A DNA stretch of 64,000 nt from Thiemannella venezuelensis (GCF_014203605.1 NZ_JACHJJ010000005.1:1-64000); one strand, 5' to 3'. Counted from the first letter of the stretch, positions 54,436 to 63,966 are shown. Program-made: numbers and translations. Notes: generated from the letters alone by a model not told the origin.

Positions 54436-55373
54436 TGACCGCACCGGCCGACGTCACGGCCGCCACGGAGCGGCGCCGTCCCCTCTCGCGGCTCCGCGCC
54501 CGGATCAACTTCGCCGTCTTCTCGGCCGTCGCCGTCGGCGGCGGCTGGCTCTTCGCCGCCATGGACCGGGCGACAGGGGAGGCCGTCGGCACCGGGAGCG
54601 TGACCTCCACCAGCGGCGGCACGAACGGGCAGGGGCTGTGGATCGCCGTCCCGGCGCTGACCGCGCTCGCCCTCCACTTCCTCAGCCGGGACGGCGCCGG
54701 GCCCCTGGGGCTCACGCCGCGCTTCGCGGGCCGTGTCCGCTGGTTCGGGTTCGCGGCGGGGTTCTCGCTGGTCACGACCGCCGTCGCGGTGGCGGCGGCC
54801 GCCGCCACCGGCGTCGCGACGTTCTCCGCCGCCCCCTCGGCCGGCGCGCCCTCCCTCCCCGTCGCGTTCGCCACCACGCTCGGCTTCCTGGTGGTCAAGA
54901 ACCTGCTGGAGGAGTTCATCTTCCGCGGTTACGGCACCCGCACCGCGATGGCTCTGGGCCTGCGCGGCGTCGCCCCGCACCTCCTCGTCGGGCTGGTGTG
55001 GGGGCTGTGGCACCTCCCGCTGTACACGGTCTGGATGTCCCAGGAGGACTTCCGCCGGTCCACGTCGCTGCCGTGGGCGCTGTACCTGCCGTTCTTCTTC
55101 GCGGGCATCATGGCGCTGTCCGTCCTCTACGGCGAGATGCGCGTGCGGACCGGCTCGATCTGGCCCGGCGTGGTGCTCCACACGGTCAGCAACGCGCTGG
55201 TGACCCCGCTCCTGCTCAACGGCCATGTGAGCTACGAGGGGCACGGCGACGCGCTGTTCGGCCTCGCCCCGAACTCGGTCGTCTCGGTCCTCCTCTTCGG
55301 CGGGGCGGGACTCCTCCTCCTGCACCGCCGGAACCGGGACGCGGGCGCGCTCGGGCGACCGGTTCGTTCTTGA
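54432..55373 (+). CDS. CPBP-family intramembrane glutamic endopeptidase
   Basis: The 313-residue membrane protein has eight or so helices and the three CPBP/Rce1 motifs: LLEEFIFRGYGTR (Glu-Glu-x-x-x-Arg), the His of WGLWHLPLYT, and the His of VLHTVSNAL. Related proteins cleave membrane substrates, process peptides or give bacteriocin self-immunity. GGAG just before the ATG and overlap with the padR stop show translational coupling. Its expression is therefore probably controlled by that PadR. Confidence 0.92.
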   Translation: MMTAPADVTAATERRRPLSRLRARINFAVFSAVAVGGGWLFAAMDRATGEAVGTGSVTSTSGGTNGQGLWIAVPALTALALHFLSRDGAGPLGLTPRFAGRVRWFGFAAGFSLVTTAVAVAAAAATGVATFSAAPSAGAPSLPVAFATTLGFLVVKNLLEEFIFRGYGTRTAMALGLRGVAPHLLVGLVWGLWHLPLYTVWMSQEDFRRSTSLPWALYLPFFFAGIMALSVLYGEMRVRTGSIWPGVVLHTVSNALVTPLLLNGHVSYEGHGDALFGLAPNSVVSVLLFGGAGLLLLHRRNRDAGALGRPVRS

Positions 55374-55407
55374 TCGCGTTTAGGGCCGGAGGATCGGGCA
55401 GAGTGCC

Positions 55408-55938
55408 TTAGTGCGCTCCGGTGTCGGTCGCGTCAAAAGGGATGAGTAGCGTGCGCAGCAGGCCCGCCAGGGCCTGCTGTTCATGCTGTCCGAGGCCGGA
55501 CAGCAGCTCGCGCTCGCGGCGGAGCAGGTCGGCGAAGGCGTCGTCCACGCGCTCGCGCCCGGCCTCGGTCAGCGAGACCAGGACGCCGCGCCGGTCCTCC
55601 GGGTCCGGGCGGCGCCGTACGAGACCGGTGGCGGCGAGGCGGTCGATGCGGTTGGTCATCGTCCCGGAGGTGACCAGGGTGGCGCGGAGCAGGGCCCCCG
55701 GACTCAGCTCGTACGGCTTGCCGGCCCGGCGCAGGGCGGTGAGCACGTCGAACTCCCAGGTCTCCAGGCCGTGTTCGGCGAAGGAGGCCCGGCGGGCGCG
55801 GTCGAGGTGGCGGGCCAGGCGGGAGACGCGGCTGAGCACCTGGAGCGGCTCGACGTCGAGGTCGTCGCGCTCCTGCCGCCAGGCCGCGACCAGGCGATCG
55901 ACTTCGTCCTCGGCGCGGTCGGGGTGGTGCGGGGTCAT
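55408..55938 (-). CDS. MarR-family transcriptional regulator
   Basis: The 176-residue winged-helix regulator contains HGLETWEFDVLTALRRAGKPYELSPGALLRATLVTSGTMTNRIDRLAATGLVRRRPDPEDRRGVLVSLTEAG in recognisable pieces: recognition helix TSGTMTNRIDRL and wing DPEDRRGVLVSL. This is close to the urate/phenolic-responsive MarR class. Two palindromes in the divergent region before the methyltransferase gene are the likely operators. Confidence 0.93.
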   Translation of the reverse strand: MTPHHPDRAEDEVDRLVAAWRQERDDLDVEPLQVLSRVSRLARHLDRARRASFAEHGLETWEFDVLTALRRAGKPYELSPGALLRATLVTSGTMTNRIDRLAATGLVRRRPDPEDRRGVLVSLTEAGRERVDDAFADLLRRERELLSGLGQHEQQALAGLLRTLLIPFDATDTGAH

Positions 55939-55955
55939 GACACGCAGTCTAGCTT

Positions 55956-56004
55956 TCTTGACATCGAGATATATCCGGGGATATCAATTATCTTGATGTC
56001 AAGA
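55956..56004. promoter_or_regulatory. two MarR-type operators in divergent intergenic region
   Basis: TCTTGA-TG-TCAAGA (55991-56004) is a perfect inverted repeat and TCTTGA-CA-TCGAGA (55956-55969) an imperfect one. The pair is itself arranged as a larger inverted repeat (CTTGACATC ... GATGTCAAG). One site overlaps the upstream ATG of the methyltransferase, the other lies just before the marR start, so both directions would be controlled. Confidence 0.75.
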
Positions 56005-56007
56005 GAT

Positions 56008-56775
56008 ATGTGGGACCCAGCGAGTTACGGCCGCTACGCCGACGAGCGGGCGCGCCCGTTCTTCGACCTCGTCGGCAGGATAGCCGCCGAGAACCCCTCC
56101 TACGTCGTCGACGCGGGCTGCGGCACCGGAGACCTCACCGCGGAGCTGGCCAGGCGCTGGCCCGGGGCCGAGGTGCACGGCTTCGACTCCTCGCCCGCGA
56201 TGGTGGACAAGGCGCCCGCGGGGGAGCGGCTCTCCTTCTCCGTCGGAGACGTCACGCAGTGGGCGCCCGGCCGCCCGGTGGACGTCCTGGTCTCCAACGC
56301 CGTCCTGCAGTGGGTTCCCGAGCACCGGGAGCTGCTGCCGCGCTGGGTGGAGGCGCTCGCCCCGGACGGGTGGCTCGCCTTCCAGGTGCCGGGCAACTTC
56401 GACGCCCCCAGCCACGTGATCCTGCGCGACCTGTGCCGGACGAAGTGGCTCGAATGGCTCGGGGACCTGGTCCGGCACGAGCCGGTGGGCACCCCGGCGG
56501 AGTACCTGGAGCAGCTCGCCGCCCTCGGCTGCGCGGTGGAGGCCTGGGAGACGACGTACCTGCACGTGCTGCCGGGGGAGAACGCCGTGCTCCACTGGGT
56601 CGGCGGCACCGCCCTGCGCCCCGTGATCGACCGCCTGCCTCCCGCCGAGCGCAACGAGTTCCTCGCCGACTTCGCGGCCCTGCTGGACGACGCCTACCCG
56701 CGCAGGCCGTACGGGACGGTCTTCCCGTTCCGGCGGATCTTCGTCGTGGCGCGCAAACCGGCGCTGGACGGGTAG
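56008..56775 (+). CDS. trans-aconitate 2-methyltransferase-like SAM methyltransferase
   Basis: The 255-residue Rossmann methyltransferase begins MWDPASYGRYADERARPFFDL, the usual start of Tam-like proteins. It contains VVDAGCGTGDLTAELARRWP (AdoMet loop), GFDSSPAMV, and DVLVSNAVLQWVPEH. Tam methylates trans-aconitate, removing an aconitase inhibitor. I favour the ATG at 56008; an upstream ATG at 55996 lies inside the operator. No ribosome binding site is seen. Divergent from a marR gene that probably represses it; trans-aconitate-responsive MarR regulators (TamR) are known in Streptomyces next to tam. Confidence 0.9.
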   Translation: MWDPASYGRYADERARPFFDLVGRIAAENPSYVVDAGCGTGDLTAELARRWPGAEVHGFDSSPAMVDKAPAGERLSFSVGDVTQWAPGRPVDVLVSNAVLQWVPEHRELLPRWVEALAPDGWLAFQVPGNFDAPSHVILRDLCRTKWLEWLGDLVRHEPVGTPAEYLEQLAALGCAVEAWETTYLHVLPGENAVLHWVGGTALRPVIDRLPPAERNEFLADFAALLDDAYPRRPYGTVFPFRRIFVVARKPALDG

Positions 56776-56834
56776 GGGAGGAGCAATAAATACTGCGAGA
56801 ACACAGTAGATATCTGGGCAAATGGGGTAGACCT

Positions 56835-58325
56835 GTGGCGCTAGAGATCGAAGACAAGTTCGACGTCCCGGCGGACTACGAGCTGCCGGACCTGTCGGAT
56901 CTGCCTGGTTGCGACGAGGTCACCGGCCCCCGCTCCCACCAGCTCGTCGCGATCTACTTCGACACCCCCGACCTCCGGCTCGCCGCCCGCGGCATCACCC
57001 TGCGCCGCCGCCGGGGCGGCACCGACCCCGGCTGGCACCTCAAACTGCCCAAGGCGAAGGGCGTCCGGCAGGAGATCACCCACCCGCTCACCCGGAGCAT
57101 CAAGATCGTCCCGCCCGAGCTGGCCGACCTCGTCCTGGCCTTCACCCGGGGCGCGCCCCTGGTCGCGGTCGCCGAGCTCGACACGCGCCGCTCGGTGACC
57201 GTGCTGCGCAACGGCGCCGGAGTGGCGCTGGCCGAGATCGCCGACGACCGGGTCAAGGGCACCGTGCTCGGCGACGAACCGCACGTCGAGCGCTGGCGCG
57301 AGGTCGAGGCCGAACTCGCCGAGGGCGACGAGCAGCTGCTCGCGAAGGTCGGCAAGCGGCTCCGCAAGGCCGGGGCGAGCCCCGCCGCGTCGGCCAGCAA
57401 GCTCGCCCGCCTGCTCGGCGCCGCCCGGGAGATCCCCCGGATCGAGACCGCCAGGACGGGCAGGGGCAGCGCCGGAGAGGTCGTCGTCGGCTACCTCTCC
57501 GCCCAGGTCGCCGCGGTGCTCTCCCAGGACCCCCGGGTACGGCGGGCGGAGAAGGACGCCGTCCACCAGATGCGCGTGGCCTGCCGCAGGCTGCGCAGCG
57601 CCCTCAAGTCGTTCAAGGCGGTCCTCAAGGACACCGGGACGCTCCAGGACGAGCTCAAGTGGCTGGGATGCATCCTCGGCGAGGCCCGCGACCTGGAGGT
57701 CATCCGGGAGCGGTTCGCCCGCGCCCTCGACGACCTGGACCGCGACTCGGACGGCGAGCTGATCGCGGGCCCGGTGCGCGCCCGGCTCGGCTCCGACCTG
57801 ATCGACGACGAGCACGAGGCCTACGAGCGGATCAGGCAGGCGCTCGGCGGCGAGCGGTACTTCGCCGTGCTCGACGCCCTCGACGACCTGGTCGCCGGGC
57901 CCGCGCTCACCAAGGCCGCCGCCAAGCCCGCCGCGACCCTGGAGGCCGTCGCGGCCAAGAGCTGGCGCCGGGTCGTCCGCGCCTACAACGCCGCCCAGGA
58001 GATCGCCGACCCCGGCGAGCGCGAGACCGCGACGCACGAGGTCCGCAAGGCCGCCAAGCGCGCCCGCTACACCGCCGAGGTGCTCGGCATGCCCAAGCTC
58101 GCCAAGCGGGCCGAGGCCGTGCAGGAGGTGCTGGGCCTGCACCAGGACGGCGTGGTGGCCCAGGAGCGGCTGACCGGCGAGGCCGGGCGGGCCCGGCGGG
58201 CCGGAGAGGACACCTTCACCTACGGTGTGCTGACCGGCATCGAGCGGGCCCGGGCCGCCCGCGCCTACCAGGACTTCCCCCGGGTGTGGAAGAAGACCTC
58301 CAAGGCGGTCTCCAAGCTCCTGTGA
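56835..58325 (+). CDS. CYTH-CHAD domain protein
   Basis: The 496-residue protein has an N-terminal CYTH triphosphate tunnel domain (about 1-195; ExExK motif in LEIEDKF, then YFDTPDLRLAARGITLRRR and WHLKLP) and a C-terminal CHAD domain (about 215-490; HQMRVACRRLRSALKSFK and HEVRKAAKRARYTAEVLG). CYTH enzymes hydrolyse triphosphates, and CHAD domains bind polyphosphate through conserved basic helices. The genes for MutT1 and polyphosphate kinase converge on it, which supports a place in polyphosphate metabolism. GTG start without a strong ribosome binding site. Confidence 0.94.
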   Translation: MALEIEDKFDVPADYELPDLSDLPGCDEVTGPRSHQLVAIYFDTPDLRLAARGITLRRRRGGTDPGWHLKLPKAKGVRQEITHPLTRSIKIVPPELADLVLAFTRGAPLVAVAELDTRRSVTVLRNGAGVALAEIADDRVKGTVLGDEPHVERWREVEAELAEGDEQLLAKVGKRLRKAGASPAASASKLARLLGAAREIPRIETARTGRGSAGEVVVGYLSAQVAAVLSQDPRVRRAEKDAVHQMRVACRRLRSALKSFKAVLKDTGTLQDELKWLGCILGEARDLEVIRERFARALDDLDRDSDGELIAGPVRARLGSDLIDDEHEAYERIRQALGGERYFAVLDALDDLVAGPALTKAAAKPAATLEAVAAKSWRRVVRAYNAAQEIADPGERETATHEVRKAAKRARYTAEVLGMPKLAKRAEAVQEVLGLHQDGVVAQERLTGEAGRARRAGEDTFTYGVLTGIERARAARAYQDFPRVWKKTSKAVSKLL

Positions 58326-58374
58326 AGGCCGGCGGGGACCCTGCGGGCCCCCGCCCGGCGGCCTCCCCCCGCGC

Positions 58375-59253
58375 TCAGGTGGTGTAGCGGTCCATTCCGA
58401 CGACCCGGCCGCCGGCGTGGTGCAGGACCAGGAACGCGCCCTTGCGCAGGTGCGCGTCGCCCGGACGGCCGATCACCTTCTTGATCAGGCCCGGGAGCAC
58501 CTTGCCGTGGCTGCACAGCACCGCCGCGCGGTCCGCCGCCAGCGCCTCGTGGAGCAGGCGCAGCGAGGCGCGCGGATCGTGGCCGGTCTCCGCGAGCAGG
58601 CGCTCCCGGCGGATCTCCAGCCCGGCCCGCGCGGCGTACGGCTCCAGCGTCTGCACGCAGCGCAGGCTCGGGGAGCTGACCAGCTCCGCCGGGCGGTAGC
58701 CGTACAGCGCCTCCGCCAGCACCTCGGCCTGCGCGGCGCCCGTCCCGTCCAGCGGGCGGAGGTCGTCGTCGCCGCGCCACTCCTGGCGCGATCCGGCCGA
58801 GCCGTGCCGGACCAGGAGCAGCGGAGTGGTCGCCAGCGGGAACGCGGCGAGCGCGCGCAGCAGCCCGGCGTCCCACTCGTAGGTCAGCCGCCGCCGGGCC
58901 TCCTCCAGGGGCAGCCAGGCGACCTCGTCCACCTCCTCGACCGCGGTGTACGGCTCGCCGGAGACCGCGCGGGCCAGCCAGTAGTCGACCCGCTTGAGCC
59001 GCCTGCCCTTCATGTAGTGGACCGGCGGGAGCGACCGGCCGAGCACCGCGGTGATCCCCGTCTCCTCGGCCACCTCGCGCAGCGCCCCGCCGATCACGTG
59101 CTCACCGGGCTTCAGCTTGCCCTTGGGAAAGGTCCAGTCGTCGTACTTCGGCCGGTGGACCAGCGCGATCTCCGGCGCGGACTCCGGACCCCGCCACAGC
59201 ACCGCCCCGGCGGCGCGGATCATGCCGGCCGGGCGCACGTCCAGATCAGTCAT
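58375..59253 (-). CDS. mutT1: NUDIX hydrolase fused to histidine phosphatase (MutT1-like)
   Basis: The 292-residue two-domain enzyme has an N-terminal NUDIX domain (about 10-135) with the full box [18 protein letters not shown], and a C-terminal histidine-phosphatase domain (about 142-290) with [10 protein letters not shown] and SHGK. Mycobacterial MutT1 of this layout hydrolyses 8-oxo-(d)GTP and diadenosine polyphosphates. The start overlaps the ppk stop by eight bases, so translation is coupled. Confidence 0.93.
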   Translation of the reverse strand: MTDLDVRPAGMIRAAGAVLWRGPESAPEIALVHRPKYDDWTFPKGKLKPGEHVIGGALREVAEETGITAVLGRSLPPVHYMKGRRLKRVDYWLARAVSGEPYTAVEEVDEVAWLPLEEARRRLTYEWDAGLLRALAAFPLATTPLLLVRHGSAGSRQEWRGDDDLRPLDGTGAAQAEVLAEALYGYRPAELVSSPSLRCVQTLEPYAARAGLEIRRERLLAETGHDPRASLRLLHEALAADRAAVLCSHGKVLPGLIKKVIGRPGDAHLRKGAFLVLHHAGGRVVGMDRYTT

Positions 59254-61318
59254 CGATGGTCCTCCACCTGCGAGTGCCGATCAGGTGGCTCTGCAGGTCG
59301 TCGCCGCCGTGCCGGGTCCAGGACCCGTCCGGGTTGAGCCACCACGTGGTCGTGTTCTCCGACATCGCCCGGTCGAGCAGGTCGCTGAGATAGACCCGGT
59401 GCTGCTGGCTGACCACCTTGACCAGCGCCTCCACCCGCCGGTCCAGGTTGCGGCGCATCAGGTCGGCGCTGCCGATCCAGACCTCCGGCCTGCGGCCGTG
59501 GCCGAACTCGTAGATCCGCGAGTGCTCCAGGAACCGGCCCAGCACGCTCCTGACCCGGATGTTCTCCGACAGCCCCGGGATGCCCGGCCGGAGCGTGCAC
59601 ACCCCGCGCACCCACAGGTCCACCGGCACGCCCGCCTGCGACGCCCGGTAGAGGGCGTCGATGACCGGCTGGTCCACCAGGGAGTTCGTCTTGATCCGGA
59701 TCCTGGCCGGGCGGCCCGCCTCCTGGTGCGAGATCTCCCGCTCGATCCTGGCCAGCAGCCCGCCCCGGAGCGAGTGCGGGGCGACCAGCAGCCGCCGGTA
59801 GGCCGAGTGGTTGGAGTACCCGGTCAGGTGGATGAACAGGTCAGTGACGTCCTCGCCGACGAGCGGGTCGGCGGTCAGCAGCCCCAGGTCCTCGTACATC
59901 CGGGCGGTCTTCGGGTTGTAGTTGCCCGTGCCGATGTGGCAGTAGCTGCGCAGCTCGCCGGAGGGCTCCTGCCGTACCACCAGGGCCAGCTTGCAGTGCG
60001 TCTTCAGGCCGACCACGCCGTAGACGACGTGGCACCCGGCCCGCTCCAGCTTGCGCGCCCAGCTGATGTTGGCGTGCTCGTCGAACCGCGCCTTGATCTC
60101 CACCACCACGACGACCTGCTTACCCGCCTCGGCCGCGTCTATCAGCGCGTCCACGATCGGCGACTCGCCACTGGTCCGGTAGAGCGTCTGCTTGATGGCC
60201 AGCACGTCCGGGTCGGCGGCGGCCTGCTCGATGAAGCGCTGCACGCTCGTGGCGAACGAGTCGTACGGGTGGTGCAGGAGCACGTCCCGCTCGCGCAGCA
60301 CCGCGAAGATGTCGTCCTCGACGTGCACGACCTCCGCGGGCACGAAGGGGCGGAAGCTCAGCTCCCCCCGGTCCAGGTCGGCGATCGCGTGCAGCCCCGT
60401 GAGGTCCAGCGGGCCGGGCAGCCGGTAGATCTCGTGCTCGGCCACGCCCAGCTCGTCCACCAGCAGCTCCAGCACCCCGGGCGAGATGGTGTCCTCCACC
60501 TCCAGCCGGACCGGCGGTCCGAACCGCCGCTTGAGCAGCTCCTTCTCCAGCGCCTGCATGAGGTTCTCGGTGACGTCCTCGTCCACGTCCAGGTCCTCGT
60601 TGCGGGTGACCCGGAAGACGTGGTGCTCGACGACCTCCATGCCCTTGAAGAGCTGGCCCAGGTGGGCCGCGATCACGTCCTCCAGGGGGACGAACCGGTT
60701 CTTGGACGCCGCGACGAAGCGGGGCAGCCGGCTGGGCACCTTCACCCGGGCGAACACCGTGTGGCCGGTCGAGGGGTTGCGCACGGTGACGGCCAGGTTC
60801 AGCGAGAGGCCGGAGATGTACGGGAACGGGTGGGCCGGATCGACGGCCAGCGGCGTCAGCACCGGCCGGATCCGCTCGCGGAACAGCTTGCGCATCTCCG
60901 TGCGCTCGTCACGGCCCAGGTCGTCCCAGCGGACGACCTCGATGCCCTCGGCGGCCAGTTGCGGGCTGACCCGCTCCTGGAAGCAGGTCGCGTGCCGCTG
61001 CGCCAGCTCGTCGGCTATCGCGGCGATCCTGGCCAGTTCCTCGCGGGGCTTGAGGCCGCTCTTGGTGCGCAGCAGCAGGCCGGTGGCCATCCGCCGCTTC
61101 AGGCCGGCCACCCGCACCCGGAAGAACTCGTCCAGGTTGCTGGCGAAGATCGCCAGGAACCTGACCCGCTCCAGCAGCGGCAGAGCCGGATCCTCCGCCA
61201 TCTCCAGGACACGTTGGTTGAACTGGAGCCAGCTCTCCTCGCGGTTGAGGAAGCGTTCCTGTGGAAGGGGCGACCCTTCTGGGGCGGAGTGCACGGGTTC
61301 GACGGACATAGTGACCAC
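59246..61318 (-). CDS. ppk: polyphosphate kinase
   Basis: PPK1 reversibly transfers the gamma phosphate of ATP to polyphosphate. The 690-residue protein has all four domains: [45 protein letters not shown], and the region with the phospho-acceptor His ([23 protein letters not shown]), followed by [14 protein letters not shown]. It may start at the GTG 61318 or ATG 61309; no ribosome binding site distinguishes them. It is translated with mutT1 and faces the CYTH-CHAD gene. Confidence 0.97.
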   Translation of the reverse strand: MVTMSVEPVHSAPEGSPLPQERFLNREESWLQFNQRVLEMAEDPALPLLERVRFLAIFASNLDEFFRVRVAGLKRRMATGLLLRTKSGLKPREELARIAAIADELAQRHATCFQERVSPQLAAEGIEVVRWDDLGRDERTEMRKLFRERIRPVLTPLAVDPAHPFPYISGLSLNLAVTVRNPSTGHTVFARVKVPSRLPRFVAASKNRFVPLEDVIAAHLGQLFKGMEVVEHHVFRVTRNEDLDVDEDVTENLMQALEKELLKRRFGPPVRLEVEDTISPGVLELLVDELGVAEHEIYRLPGPLDLTGLHAIADLDRGELSFRPFVPAEVVHVEDDIFAVLRERDVLLHHPYDSFATSVQRFIEQAAADPDVLAIKQTLYRTSGESPIVDALIDAAEAGKQVVVVVEIKARFDEHANISWARKLERAGCHVVYGVVGLKTHCKLALVVRQEPSGELRSYCHIGTGNYNPKTARMYEDLGLLTADPLVGEDVTDLFIHLTGYSNHSAYRRLLVAPHSLRGGLLARIEREISHQEAGRPARIRIKTNSLVDQPVIDALYRASQAGVPVDLWVRGVCTLRPGIPGLSENIRVRSVLGRFLEHSRIYEFGHGRRPEVWIGSADLMRRNLDRRVEALVKVVSQQHRVYLSDLLDRAMSENTTTWWLNPDGSWTRHGGDDLQSHLIGTRRWRTIDD

Positions 61319-61372
61319 AATGCCCGCTTTTGTTGAACGGAACGTTAATTTCGGCTCAACGGGCGCTGTTGC

Positions 61373-62332
61373 TTACTCGGTCGTGCGAAGTTTTTCCTGG
61401 ACCGTATCCCGGTCGGCCAGCTTCGCCTGCCGTGCGGCCTCCCGCTCGGTCCTGATCCGGAGCTTCTCCTGCTCCTTCAGCTCGCGCTCGCGGGCCCTGT
61501 CCCGCTCCCGCTGCAGCTTCTCCTGCTCCTTCAGCTCGCGCTCGCGGAGCCTCTCCTGCTCCTTCAGCTCCCGCAGCCGCGCCTTCTCCTGCTCCCGCGC
61601 CAGCTTCTCCGCCTCGCGCTGCTCGCGCTCGCGGAGCTTCTCCCGCTCCCGCAGCTCCTTCTCCGACGGACGCGGTGCGGGCACCGGGCGCCGCTCGTCG
61701 GCGGCCCGGGAACCGGCGGTCAGCCGGGGCCGCGGGTCCAGGCCGGTCAGCCCGTTCCACGCCAGGTTGACCAGGTGCGCCGCGACCTCCTCGCGGGGCG
61801 GCCTGCGCACGTCCAGCCACCACTGGCCGGTCAGCGCCACCATCCCGACCAGCATCTGCGCGTACATCGGCGCCAGCTTCGGGTCGTAGCCGCGCCGTAC
61901 GAACTCGTCGACCATGACGTCCTCGACCTGGCTGGCGATGTCGTTGATCAGGCTGGCGAAGGTGCCCGTCCCCGAGGCCGCGTGCGAGTCGCGGACCAGG
62001 ATCCGGAAACCCTCGCTGTTCTCCTCCACGTAGGCCAGCAGGGCCAGCGCGGCCCGCTCCAGCTTGACCAGCGCGTGCGAGGCGGACAGCGCCTCGGTCA
62101 CCATGCCGAGCAGCTTCTGCATCTCCCGGTCGACGACGACCGCGTAGACGCCCTCCTTGCCGCCGAAGTGCTCGTAGACCACGGGCTTGGAGACGTTGGC
62201 GGTCGCCGCGATCTCCTCGACGGACGTGCCGTCGAACCCCTTCTCGGCGAACAGGGTCCGGCTGATCTGGATCAGCTGCTCCCGGCGCTCCTTGCCGGAC
62301 ATACGTCGTCGAGGTTGGCTCACACGTCCCAT
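61373..62332 (-). CDS. TetR/AcrR regulator with long charged C-terminal tail
   Basis: The 319-residue protein has a normal TetR part (about 1-215): REQLIQISRTLFAEKGFDGTSVEEIAATANVSKPVVYEHFGGKEGVYAVV, then a ligand domain with WWLDVRRPPREEVAAHLVNLAWNGL. The last 95 residues are almost entirely Glu, Lys, Arg, Leu and Gln in irregular repeats of the form ELKEQEKLRERE, a predicted long single helix or coiled coil. TetR proteins are usually about 200 residues, so the tail is an addition. It lies 134 bases downstream of the desaturase gene. TGACGTCA occurs just before the ATG. Confidence 0.9.
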   Translation of the reverse strand: MGRVSQPRRRMSGKERREQLIQISRTLFAEKGFDGTSVEEIAATANVSKPVVYEHFGGKEGVYAVVVDREMQKLLGMVTEALSASHALVKLERAALALLAYVEENSEGFRILVRDSHAASGTGTFASLINDIASQVEDVMVDEFVRRGYDPKLAPMYAQMLVGMVALTGQWWLDVRRPPREEVAAHLVNLAWNGLTGLDPRPRLTAGSRAADERRPVPAPRPSEKELREREKLREREQREAEKLAREQEKARLRELKEQERLRERELKEQEKLQRERDRARERELKEQEKLRIRTEREAARQAKLADRDTVQEKLRTTE

Positions 62333-62466
62333 AATGACGTCACCCCCCGACGAAAGGGGAACGCCGCCGGTCCGGAGCGGCGGGGCGGACGGGGGAGGCC
62401 CGCCCGGAGCCGGTGTCGCGAGGGCCGTCGCCGCGGCCCCCGCGGAGTGGTCAGACATCGGCCCGG

Positions 62467-63408
62467 TCAGACATTGACGCGCTTCGCCGCCAGCCGCTCG
62501 GGGGTCGGCCAGCGCACGTCGTAGGCCCAGCCGAGCCTCTCGAAGATGCGGATGACGCCGGCGCTGATGTCGATCTGGCCCTTGAGGGCGCCGTGGCGGG
62601 CGCAGGTCGGGTCGGAGTGGTGCAGGTTGTGCCAGGACTCGCCGAACGACGGGATGGCCAGCCACCACACGTTGCGCGACTTGTCGCGCGACTCGAAGGC
62701 CTCCTCGCCGAAGACGTGGCAGATGGAGTTGATCGACCAGGTCACGTGGTGCAGCAGCCCGATCCGGATCACCGTGCCCCAGAAGAAGCCGGTCGCCATG
62801 CCCCACCACGACCAGGTCAGCAGCCCGCCGAGCAGCGCCGGGGCGACCAGCGAGGTGATCGCCAGCACCGGGAACCACTTGTGCAGCTTGATGATGTCAG
62901 GGTCCTTGACCAGGTCCGGCGCGTACTTCTCCCGGTTGGCGCGGGTCGTCTCGAACAGCCAGCCCATGTGGGCCCAGAGCAGCCCCTTGGCCATCGACCA
63001 GAAGCCCGGCCCGAACCGCCACGGCGAGTGCGGGTCGCCCTCCTTGTCGGAGAACTTGTGGTGCTTGCGGTGGGTCGCCACCCAGTCGAGCACCGACATC
63101 TCCAGCGAGATGCTGCCCGCGATGCCCAGGGCGAGCTTCAGCGGGCGCTTGGCCTTGAACGAGCCGTGCGTGAAGTAGCGGTGGAAACCGACGGTGACGC
63201 CCAGACCGGAGACCACATAGAAGACGGCCGCGATCGCGACGTCGGTCCAGCCGAGCCCCCAGCCCCATGCGAACGGGACCGCGGCGATCAGCGCGATGAT
63301 CGGCGTCGCCACGATCACGCCGAAGGTGATGAGCTCGGGGACGGTCTTCGGCTCCGGGTCGATGTCGGGCTTGGGTCCAGGGGCAGAGCGTTCCGTGATG
63401 ACTGTCAT
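62467..63408 (-). CDS. acyl-CoA (delta-9) fatty-acid desaturase
   Basis: The 313-residue membrane di-iron enzyme is expected to put a cis double bond into acyl chains of membrane lipids. The three histidine boxes are GFHRYFTH, VATHRKHHK and ESWHNLHHSD, with four hydrophobic helices and a conserved HHVTWSINSICH. The ATG is preceded by GAGG within a 12-base palindrome (63414-63425). The TetR gene downstream on the same strand is its probable regulator. Confidence 0.94.
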   Translation of the reverse strand: MTVITERSAPGPKPDIDPEPKTVPELITFGVIVATPIIALIAAVPFAWGWGLGWTDVAIAAVFYVVSGLGVTVGFHRYFTHGSFKAKRPLKLALGIAGSISLEMSVLDWVATHRKHHKFSDKEGDPHSPWRFGPGFWSMAKGLLWAHMGWLFETTRANREKYAPDLVKDPDIIKLHKWFPVLAITSLVAPALLGGLLTWSWWGMATGFFWGTVIRIGLLHHVTWSINSICHVFGEEAFESRDKSRNVWWLAIPSFGESWHNLHHSDPTCARHGALKGQIDISAGVIRIFERLGWAYDVRWPTPERLAAKRVNV

Positions 63409-63464
63409 GCGCTACCTCATGAGGTTAGGAAGAGGATGGACCTTTTGTCCGGCTACGCCACCGT

Positions 63465-63484
63465 AACCTACGCTAGGGTAAGTT
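63465..63484. promoter_or_regulatory. candidate TetR-type operator upstream of desaturase
   Basis: AACCTAC-GCTAGG-GTAAGTT is an inverted repeat with six of seven arm positions complementary, 57 bases upstream of the desaturase start in an AT-richer patch. Its form and place fit a TetR-family operator. Pairing with the adjacent TetR is inference. Confidence 0.5.
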
Positions 63485-63729
63485 AGGAATCCCCAGGCGG
63501 CCAACACGGCGAAGGTGACTGTTTCCGGGGAATTTCGTGGCTCCGTCAAGCCTTGCGCCCCACCTTCTTGGCCTGATAGGGACCAGACGCCCTACGCGTG
63601 CCCCCGTGGGCGATCGCTAATCCCTCCACCCGCTGTGGACGAGCTGTCAATCGAGATGACCTCCGGCCGGAGGGCTTCGGTATGGTAGGGATCGGTGGAG
63701 TTCGGATCCTGTCCGAAACGCCGAGTTGA

Positions 63730-63801
63730 TCCGGCATTGGGTAATTGGCAGCCCCCAAGGTTTTGGTCCTTGTTGTCCAGGTTCGAGTCCTGGTGCCGGA
63801 G
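63730..63801 (+). tRNA. tRNA-Gln (anticodon TTG)
   Basis: Cloverleaf with acceptor TCCGGCA/TGCCGGA, anticodon stem CAAGG/CCTTG with loop TTTTGGT (anticodon TTG, reading CAA and by wobble CAG), T stem CCAGG/CCTGG with loop TTCGAGT, and G discriminator. CCA is not encoded. A possible -10 hexamer TATGGT lies at 63681-63686. A tRNA-Gln immediately upstream of glmU is a common actinobacterial arrangement. Confidence 0.94.
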
Positions 63802-63966
63802 CTGTGATTTTTGTCTGGTTTGGTGCCTGGCTGGTCGGCTGGGTGGATTCCCGTCGGGGAAGGTATCCTCACGTTGTCGAGCGGATGACGGTCCGGTGCC
63901 CCCGGGGTGGCCGTGCGTCGTCCCGTTTCGCCATGTCTCAGCCGCGATGCCGAGGGAGCCTCGTCC

